The notes under the pieces were generated by a model. It was not told where the DNA came from. It saw only the letters and a program-made list of their open reading frames with translations, and did no database searches. Shown piece after piece: positions 1 to 4,201 of a stretch of 5,056 nucleotides of DNA. The DNA lies in assembly GCA_937899265.1 (NCBI GenBank), contig CALBPV010000076.1, positions 1-5,056 on the forward strand, written 5' to 3'. The position numbers were made by a program, and so were the translations under genes. This DNA comes from an uncultured Bacteroidales bacterium. Lineage in GTDB: Bacteria > Bacteroidota > Bacteroidia > Bacteroidales > UBA3663. Position 1 is the stretch's first letter. Each line of letters opens with the position of its first letter.

Positions 1-1
1 C

Positions 2-607
2 AGCTTCGCCAACGGCGTCTTCCGTTGGGGAATTTGGTCTCTGCCAAACGTCAAACTGCGCATCAAGGATCCCGACCATATCTTGGACTTCATCAACTCC
101 ACCCCGCGCGGAGCCATCATCATCGGCAACCACCAATCAACCCTCGATATGCTCGCCGCCATTTCAATCTCCAAGCGTGTTGTGGGTATGGCCAACGACA
201 ACAACTGGAACTCTCCCGCTTTTGCATACGCCATGCACCACGCCGACTTCGTGCCCGCTTCGGGGGGCATCGAGAACAACGAGAAGGCCGTTGGCGACAT
301 CCTCAATCGCGGATACTCCCTCGTCATCTTCCCCGAGGGAACCCGTTCTGTCAACGGCAAGGTCGGACGCTTCCATCGCGGTGCGTTCCACCTGGCCGAG
401 ACCCTCCATGTCCCAATCATCCCCATGCGTGTCTATGGCGCACAAAGCATCCTCCCCAAAAATGCCAAAGTGCTCTGCCCTGGCAAACTGACCTTCGTCT
501 TCGGCCCAATGCTCCAACCCGACGACCTCTCCATGGGAACCAATTCTCGCGAACGCATGCACGCCTATCGCCGATGGTTTGCCGACCGTATCGAACATGG
601 TTCATGA
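2..607 (+). CDS. plsC: PlsC-family 1-acyl-glycerol-3-phosphate acyltransferase, 5' end outside window
   Basis: The frame is open from the first bases, so the start codon lies upstream; 201 residues and the TGA stop are visible, probably missing a few tens of N-terminal residues. The family transfers a fatty acyl group onto lysophosphatidic acid or a related lysolipid at the inner membrane. Visible motifs are the catalytic HX4D block (NHQSTLD, codons near 122-148), motif III FPEGTR (near 329-346) and a motif IV-like stretch VPIIPMRVYG (near 410-439). Motif II, normally ending in an Asp/Glu/Asn-Arg pair, is not recognisable: the expected place reads FVPASGGIENN. The substrate may therefore differ from standard PlsC. 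The last codons (EHGS) run into a 7-bp repeat array. The TTG at 83 is internal. The family call is firm; the exact substrate is inference. Confidence 0.88.
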   Translation, partial: SFANGVFRWGIWSLPNVKLRIKDPDHILDFINSTPRGAIIIGNHQSTLDMLAAISISKRVVGMANDNNWNSPAFAYAMHHADFVPASGGIENNEKAVGDILNRGYSLVIFPEGTRSVNGKVGRFHRGAFHLAETLHVPIIPMRVYGAQSILPKNAKVLCPGKLTFVFGPMLQPDDLSMGTNSRERMHAYRRWFADRIEHGS

Positions 608-656
608 TTCATGGTTCAAGGTTTCAAGTTTCAGGTTTCAAGTTTCAAGTTTCAAG
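594..656. repeat. 7-bp tandem repeat array (TTCATGG/TTTCAAG type)
   Basis: From 601 to 656 the sequence divides into eight consecutive heptamers: TTCATGA, TTCATGG, TTCAAGG, TTTCAAG, TTTCAGG, then TTTCAAG three times. The heptamer before it (594-600, AACATGG) fits with two mismatches, so the array starts inside the final codons of the acyltransferase gene and includes its stop. There is a gradient from TTCATGG-like to TTTCAAG-like units. The array occupies most of the first half of the 131-bp gap before the ligase gene. No inverted symmetry or T-tract suggests a terminator. I recall similar short TTCAAG-rich arrays between genes in other bacterial genomes, but cannot cite a function. Confidence 0.9.
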
Positions 657-738
657 AAGTTCAGGCAAAGAAAGAAAAAAATCTCTGATTCACTAATTCT
701 TGATAAACAATCGGAATCAACAGTTCTTCACTCAAGTC

Positions 739-2037
739 ATGGACATAGAATTCAAAACTCCCAACGAAATCAAGGCCTTCCAGGAAGACCTGCTCCGCAA
801 ACAACTGCGCTGCCTTCAGGAAAATTCCCCCTACTATCGGCACCTGTTCGAGACCTGCGGAATACACATCGAAAGCATCCGCACACTCGAAGATTTGGTT
901 CAGATCCCATTCACCGAGAAGAAAGACCTGCAACTCTTCAACGACCAATTCCGCTGTGTGCCCAAAGAAAAAATCGTGGACTACATAACCACCTCCGGAA
1001 CTCTGGGCGAGCCTGTCACATTCGGATGCACCGACCGCGACCTCGACCGACTGGCCTACAACGAGAAGAAATCTTTTGCCTGCGCAGGACTTAAGCCCGG
1101 CAACATTCTCCAACTCATGACCACCATCGACAAGCGTTTCATGGCGGGACTGGCCTATTTCCTGGGCATACGGGCTCTCGGAGCTTCCATCATCCGTGTG
1201 GGAAACGGCATTCCCGAACTCCAATGGGACACGATTCAGCGCATGCGCCCCGATGCCATCATGTGTGTGCCGTCCTTCATTCTCCGTCTGGTACAATATG
1301 CCGAGGAACACAATATCGACTATCGTCACAGCTCTGTCCGCAAAATCATCGGCATAGGAGAGGGACTCCGCAACCAGGATTTCTCCCTCAATCTGCTGGG
1401 CCGTCGCATCCATGAGAAATGGCCCGAGGTGGAACTCTATGCCACCTACTCCTCCACCGAAATGTCGGCAACCTTCTCGGAGTGCCAATTCGGACTGGGT
1501 GGTCACGTCCATCCCGAACTCATTGTCGTCGAAATCATCGGCGACGACAATCTCCCCGTGCCCGACGGACAGCCCGGAGAGGTCGTTGTCACAACACTCG
1601 GTGTCGAGGGAATGCCCCTTCTGCGTTTCCGCACGGGAGACATTGCAGCCAAACGCGTCGAACAGTGCAAATGCGGGCGGTGGAGCTATCGCCTCACCCC
1701 TCTGCTGGGTCGCAAAAACAATATGATTAAGCTCAAGGGAACCACCCTCTATCCGCCGGCCATCAACGATGTGCTCGACAATACTCCTTGGATTGAAAAC
1801 TACGTCGTGGTGGTGAGAGACAGCGAAGCCGGAACCGACGAAGTCATCGTGAAATGCGGTCTCTCTCCGGCTGCACCCGAGGAAAATGCTGCCGTCAAGG
1901 AACTCAAGGACCGCTTCCGTTCCCGTCTGCGTGTGGCTCCCCTGGTCGAAATCATGCCCGTCGAGGTCATTCGCAGCATCAATTTCCCCGCCAAGTCACG
2001 AAAACCCGTCAAATTCATCGACCAACGCGCCCGTTAG
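739..2037 (+). CDS. PaaK-like adenylate-forming (phenylacetate-CoA ligase family) enzyme
   Basis: 432 residues, normal for PaaK-type ligases, which activate a carboxylic acid as acyl-AMP and pass it to CoA in the cytoplasm. Motifs in order: P-loop TTSGTLGEPV (84-93), A5 motif YSSTEM (237-242), RFRTGD (296-301), a CKCGR pair of cysteines typical of this family (310-314), the hinge block LLGRKNNMIKLKG (322-334), and a C-terminal SRKPVKFID in which Lys422 is the likely A10 catalytic lysine. I chose ATG 739 over an in-frame TTG at 700 because MDIEFKTPNE gives the usual family length and N-terminus. There is no Shine-Dalgarno sequence, as expected in Bacteroidota. No clear promoter is seen in the gap, so cotranscription with the upstream acyltransferase gene is possible. 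The acid substrate is unknown; phenylacetate is only the family name. The stop overlaps the stop of ribF on the other strand. Confidence 0.9.
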   Translation: MDIEFKTPNEIKAFQEDLLRKQLRCLQENSPYYRHLFETCGIHIESIRTLEDLVQIPFTEKKDLQLFNDQFRCVPKEKIVDYITTSGTLGEPVTFGCTDRDLDRLAYNEKKSFACAGLKPGNILQLMTTIDKRFMAGLAYFLGIRALGASIIRVGNGIPELQWDTIQRMRPDAIMCVPSFILRLVQYAEEHNIDYRHSSVRKIIGIGEGLRNQDFSLNLLGRRIHEKWPEVELYATYSSTEMSATFSECQFGLGGHVHPELIVVEIIGDDNLPVPDGQPGEVVVTTLGVEGMPLLRFRTGDIAAKRVEQCKCGRWSYRLTPLLGRKNNMIKLKGTTLYPPAINDVLDNTPWIENYVVVVRDSEAGTDEVIVKCGLSPAAPEENAAVKELKDRFRSRLRVAPLVEIMPVEVIRSINFPAKSRKPVKFIDQRAR

Positions 2038-2978
2038 TCCGAAGCACTCCGCAGCACCGCCATCGAAGCCTCCACGTCCTGACAGAGCTGTGCTTTGAGC
2101 TCTTCGAGCGACTCCATCTTGCGTTCGGGTCGCAGCCGGTGCATCAGGTCAAGGCGCAATCGTTGTCCGTAAAGATTCCCGTCCCAATGGATGAGATGCG
2201 CTTCCAGCGTGAGTTTGTGGTCGGGTCCGTCCACCGTCGGACGGCATCCGATGTTCAGCATCGCAGGATGCCGCGTCCCGTCCTCCAAGGTGGCCCATAC
2301 GGCATAGACCCCTCTTTCGGGAATGATTTTGTCCTTCTCCCTAATCCACAGATTGGCCGTAGGATACCCCAGCGTCCTGCCCAACTGATGCCCGGCCACC
2401 ACCTGTCCGCCCATTCTGTAGGGACGGCCCAGAATGTTTGAGGCTTTCTCCACATTGCCCGCCGCCAGCGCCCTTCTCACCTCCGACGAACTGTAGTGCA
2501 GCCCCTCCGTACCGTCGCATTTCTCAGGCTCCAGCACCACTTCCATACCGCACGCCGCTCCGTATCTCACATAGTCGTCAAATCCCTCGGCCCGATTGTG
2601 ACCGAACCGATGGTCGTACCCTATCAGCAGGTGCCGCACATGCATCTTCTCGTGAAGCACCCCACGCAAAAACTCCTCTGCCGTCAGACGGCGTATCTCG
2701 TCCGTGAAGTCCAACAGGAAACACGCGTCAATGCCGGTCGATGCCAGTTTCTCCAGACGTTCGTCCAGAGTGTCTATCAGCGGAAGAGGAAAGTCCGGCT
2801 GAATCAGCCTCCTCGGGTGGTTCACAAAAGTGATGACTCCCGACAGCAGATTGCGGCTCTTCGACTCGCTCTTGAGGTGCTCCAGTAGGAATTGATGTCC
2901 CCTATGTACACCGTCAAAAAATCCGATACAGGTGGCAAAACAGCCCGTTATATGGTCAAAATCACGAAAAATCTTCAT
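2034..2978 (-). CDS. ribF: Bifunctional riboflavin kinase/FMN adenylyltransferase RibF
   Basis: 314 residues, full length for RibF, which phosphorylates riboflavin to FMN and adenylates FMN to FAD in the cytoplasm. The N-terminal nucleotidyltransferase domain (about 1-182) has the HxGH-type block GFFDGVHRGH (19-28), YDHRFGHNRAEG (121-132) and SSSEVRRAL (163-171). The C-terminal riboflavin kinase domain (about 184-305) has GRTLGYPTAN (200-209), GVYAVW (223-228), MLNIGCRPTVDG (240-251), LTLEAH with the probable catalytic Glu259, and the LRPERKMESLEEL tail (282-294). All expected key motifs are present. The ATG at 2976-2978 is preceded on its strand by an A-rich run without Shine-Dalgarno sequence. 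A candidate promoter lies at 3005-3035. The TAA stop shares bases with the convergent ligase stop. No FMN riboswitch is apparent in the short leader. Confidence 0.96.
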   Translation of the reverse strand: MKIFRDFDHITGCFATCIGFFDGVHRGHQFLLEHLKSESKSRNLLSGVITFVNHPRRLIQPDFPLPLIDTLDERLEKLASTGIDACFLLDFTDEIRRLTAEEFLRGVLHEKMHVRHLLIGYDHRFGHNRAEGFDDYVRYGAACGMEVVLEPEKCDGTEGLHYSSSEVRRALAAGNVEKASNILGRPYRMGGQVVAGHQLGRTLGYPTANLWIREKDKIIPERGVYAVWATLEDGTRHPAMLNIGCRPTVDGPDHKLTLEAHLIHWDGNLYGQRLRLDLMHRLRPERKMESLEELKAQLCQDVEASMAVLRSASD

Positions 2979-2993
2979 TTTTTTCAGAAAAAA

Positions 2994-3025
2994 TTTGGAT
3001 ATTCTAAAAATATGTCGTATCTTTG
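2994..3025 (+). promoter_or_regulatory. Bacteroidota promoter for the tRNA gene
   Basis: TTTG at 2994-2997, a 20-bp spacer, and TATCTTTG at 3018-3025 match the primary sigma consensus of Bacteroidota exactly. Transcription should start a few bases after 3025, giving a leader of roughly 50 nt before the mature tRNA 5' end at 3084. It is the only consensus promoter upstream of the tRNA. Confidence 0.85.
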
Positions 3026-3035
3026 TGCCCGCAAA
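3005..3035 (-). promoter_or_regulatory. Candidate Bacteroidota promoter for ribF
   Basis: On the minus strand the -33 element TTTG (CAAA at 3032-3035 on plus) is followed after 19 bp by TATTTTTA (TAAAAATA at 3005-3012 on plus), a 7 of 8 match to TAnnTTTG. It lies about 26 bp before the ribF ATG and is interleaved with the tRNA promoter. The missing final G makes this a moderate call. Confidence 0.45.
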
Positions 3036-3084
3036 AAGTCAGTAGAGAGGACTTTTGCACAAGTCTTCCATGTGTTGAGACTTG
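3031..3084 (+). other. tRNA leader with two hairpins made of four alternating complementary arms
   Basis: Hairpin 1 pairs GCAAAAAGTC (3031-3040, one A bulged) with GACTTTTGC (3050-3058) over a 9-nt loop. Hairpin 2 pairs CAAGTCT (3060-3066) with AGACTTG (3078-3084) over an 11-nt loop and ends at the first base of the tRNA. The core arms read AAGTC, GACTT, AAGTC, GACTT, so arm 2 (3050-3054) could instead pair with arm 3 (3061-3065). The leader is removed by RNase P in a normal tRNA. A regulatory or processing role is inference. Confidence 0.55.
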
Positions 3085-3160
3085 GTCCCATAGCTCAGTC
3101 GGTTAGAGCAGCGGACTCATAATCCGTTTGTCCTAGGTTCAAGCCCTAGTGGGACCACCA
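3084..3160 (+). tRNA. tRNA with CAT anticodon, probably tRNA-Ile2 (lysidine type); elongator tRNA-Met is the alternative
   Basis: A complete 77-nt cloverleaf with encoded CCA. Acceptor arms are GGTCCCA (3084-3090) and TGGGACC (3150-3156); D arm GCTC/GAGC (3093-3096, 3106-3109); anticodon stem GCGGA/TCCGT (3111-3115, 3123-3127) with loop CTCATAA and anticodon CAT at 3118-3120; T arm CTAGG/CCTAG around TTCAAGC. G1 pairs with C72, which argues against initiator tRNA. C4-G69 and C5-G68 in the acceptor stem and A37-A38 in the loop match known TilS recognition features of tRNA-Ile2, and the segment around the anticodon resembles E. coli Ile2. If so, C34 becomes lysidine and the tRNA reads AUA. The tRNA call is certain; the Ile2 identity is an inference of about 65%. 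Confidence 0.97.
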
Positions 3161-3189
3161 TATACTGGTTTGAAAATTTTCCGTTTGAA

Positions 3190-3227
3190 GGAGACAGGGC
3201 GAAGTGATTCGGTTTGTCTCCGTTTTT
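3190..3227 (+). terminator. Rho-independent terminator after the tRNA
   Basis: GGAGACA (3190-3196) pairs perfectly with TGTCTCC (3215-3221). The stem continues through two G-U pairs and one G-G mismatch to an inner CGAA/TTCG stem (3200-3203, 3208-3211) capped by GTGA. A G and five T follow at 3222-3227. It lies 29 bp past the tRNA CCA end, as expected for a single-tRNA transcript. Confidence 0.75.
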
Positions 3228-3246
3228 GTCTCTTAATGTCTCTTAA
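3227..3246. repeat. Two tandem copies of a 10-bp repeat, TGTCTCTTAA
   Basis: Perfect tandem copies lie at 3227-3236 and 3237-3246. A partial third copy, TGTCTC, is the right arm of the terminator at 3215-3220. This may reflect slippage next to the terminator; no function is evident. Confidence 0.8.
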
Positions 3247-3273
3247 CGCCTTTCTTTTGACGTTTCATGGCTG

Positions 3274-3305
3274 CAAATATAGCCCAAAATTTGCGAATAT
3301 GCAAG
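3274..3305 (-). promoter_or_regulatory. Weak candidate minus-strand promoter between the tRNA and lolD
   Basis: On the minus strand TATATTTG (plus CAAATATA, 3274-3281) matches the TAnnTTTG box exactly. A CTTG (plus CAAG, 3302-3305) lies 20 bp upstream, a 3 of 4 match to TTTG. Transcription would run antisense towards the tRNA. No credible gene lies downstream on that strand until ribF, so this may be chance in A/T-rich DNA. Confidence 0.2.
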
Positions 3306-3332
3306 TTTTCTCGTATTTTTCTTTCCTTTTTG

Positions 3333-3363
3333 TTTGTGTTTCGGGAAATATTTGCTATCTTTG
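3333..3363 (+). promoter_or_regulatory. Bacteroidota promoter for lolD
   Basis: TTTG at 3333-3336, a 19-bp spacer and TATCTTTG at 3356-3363 match the consensus exactly. The distance to the lolD ATG is 24 bp, so the untranslated leader is short and has no Shine-Dalgarno sequence. Upstream, 3161-3332 holds only the tRNA terminator, the small repeats and the weak minus-strand promoter candidate. Confidence 0.85.
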
Positions 3364-3387
3364 CACAAATTTAATCCGACATCTTCT

Positions 3388-4044
3388 ATGATTCAGGCAT
3401 CAGGTATCATCAAATCCTACGGCAACCTTCAGGTGCTGCGCGGCATCGACCTTTCCATCTCCAAGGGCGAGGTCGTAGCTATTGTGGGACCCAGCGGTGC
3501 CGGCAAGACCACACTCCTCCAAATTCTCGGCACTCTCGACCGCCCCGATGCCGGCGAGGTGCGCATCGGAGGCACCGATGTCATGAGTCTGCGCGACTCG
3601 GAACTTTCACAATTCCGATGTTGCCACATCGGTTTCGTATTTCAGTTCCACCAGCTGCTGCCGGAGTTCTCGGCGCTCGAGAATGTCATGATTCCACGAC
3701 TTCTCGCCCAAAGCTCCACACGTGAAGCTCGCGAGCGGGCCAGTGAGCTCCTCGCCCAAATGGGCCTCAGCGACCGTGCTTCCCACAAGCCCTCCCAACT
3801 CTCGGGCGGCGAGAAACAGCGCATAGCGGTGGCCCGGGCTCTCGCCAATCGACCCGATGTCATTTTTGCCGATGAACCATCCGGCTCTCTCGACACCCGC
3901 AATCGAGCCGACCTCCACAGCCTCTTCTTCGACCTTCGCGAACGGCTCGGACAGACTTTCGTCATCGTCACCCACGACGAGACCTTTGCCAGCGGTTGCG
4001 ACCGCATCATTCGCCTCGTGGACGGCCAGATTGTCAACGGCTGA
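3388..4044 (+). CDS. lolD: LolD-type ABC transporter ATPase, lipoprotein release
   Basis: 218 residues, a stand-alone ABC ATPase of LolD length. In LolCDE it hydrolyses ATP on the cytoplasmic face so that lipoproteins leave the inner membrane for LolA. Motifs: Walker A GPSGAGKTT (34-42), Q-loop Gln86 within FVFQFHQLLPEFSALENV (83-100), signature LSGGEKQR (138-145), Walker B VIFADE (158-163) with catalytic Glu163, D-loop SLD (167-169) and switch His196 in VTHD. The segment FQFHQLLPEFSALENV is close to the LolD hallmark and favours it over FtsE or MacB. The start at ATG 3388 follows the consensus promoter by 24 bp; in-frame codons further upstream lie in or before the promoter. The LolC/LolE membrane partners are not in the window, so the partner is inferred. 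No terminator is visible before cysS. Confidence 0.9.
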   Translation: MIQASGIIKSYGNLQVLRGIDLSISKGEVVAIVGPSGAGKTTLLQILGTLDRPDAGEVRIGGTDVMSLRDSELSQFRCCHIGFVFQFHQLLPEFSALENVMIPRLLAQSSTREARERASELLAQMGLSDRASHKPSQLSGGEKQRIAVARALANRPDVIFADEPSGSLDTRNRADLHSLFFDLRERLGQTFVIVTHDETFASGCDRIIRLVDGQIVNG

Positions 4045-4064
4045 TTCTCCTTCACATATAACAG

Positions 4065-4201
4065 AAACTTGTCCCCATTTTCGTCCCCGTTCATAAAAAA
4101 CTTGTCCCCATTTTCGCCCCCGTTCATAAAAAACTTGTCCCCATTTTCGTCCCCGTTAATAAAATATGAAATTTGTCCCCATTTTCTCCCCCGTTAATAA
4201 A
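4065..4201. repeat. Four-copy 33-bp repeat array between lolD and cysS
   Basis: Copies lie at 4065-4097, 4098-4130, 4131-4163 and 4169-4201. The first three are directly tandem; a 5-bp ATATG separates the fourth. Each copy begins AAAC/TTTGTCCCC, continues ATTTTC, has a second C-rich block (GTCCCC, GCCCCC or TCCCCC), then GTTCATAAA or GTTAATAAA. Copy 2 differs from copy 1 by one base, copy 3 from copy 1 by one base, and copy 4 from copy 3 by three. Each copy contains a degenerate internal duplication of GTCCCC(A/G)TT. The array fills nearly all of the 157-bp gap, and copy 4 ends one base before the cysS ATG. It has no hairpin symmetry and no unique spacers, so it is neither a terminator nor a CRISPR array. 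Confidence 0.95.
4145..4175 (+). promoter_or_regulatory. Weak candidate promoter for cysS inside the repeat array
   Basis: GAAATTTG at 4168-4175 matches TAnnTTTG except at its first base, and TTTC at 4145-4148 lies 19 bp upstream (3 of 4 match). The TTTG exists only because copy 4 has T where copies 1-3 have C. It is 26 bp before the cysS ATG. Readthrough from lolD is an equally good explanation for cysS expression. Confidence 0.2.

Noticed and set aside
700..738. TTG at 700 as the start of the ligase gene
   Set aside because: It adds 13 unremarkable residues. ATG 739 gives the family-typical N-terminus and length.
661..1512. 283-codon open frame on the minus strand
   Set aside because: It is antisense to the PaaK-like ligase, whose motifs are intact. 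Its composition reflects the C-rich third positions of the real gene and it shows no recognisable domain.
2892..3122. 76-codon plus-strand frame crossing into the tRNA gene
   Set aside because: It overlaps the antisense of ribF, two promoters and the tRNA, and has no coding signature.
3084..3160. Initiator tRNA-fMet
   Set aside because: Initiator tRNAs have a 1-72 mismatch and three G-C pairs at the base of the anticodon loop; here G1 pairs with C72 and the anticodon stem ends in A-U.
3172..3181. Perfect 10-bp palindrome GAAAATTTTC after the tRNA
   Set aside because: It is short and A/T-only at the centre, likely by chance; the strong terminator lies just downstream.
3334..3387. Upstream in-frame start for lolD
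   Set aside because: It would lie inside the consensus promoter elements; ATG 3388 fits LolD length.
3642..4127. Minus-strand frame whose start reads the 33-bp repeat as an 11-residue repeat (NGDENGDKF-like)
   Set aside because: A 33-bp period always gives an 11-residue repeat in any open frame. The remainder is antisense to lolD, so this is a translation artefact of the repeat.
4065..4201. Possible CRISPR array
   Set aside because: The copies are directly adjacent without unique spacers and no cas gene is present.
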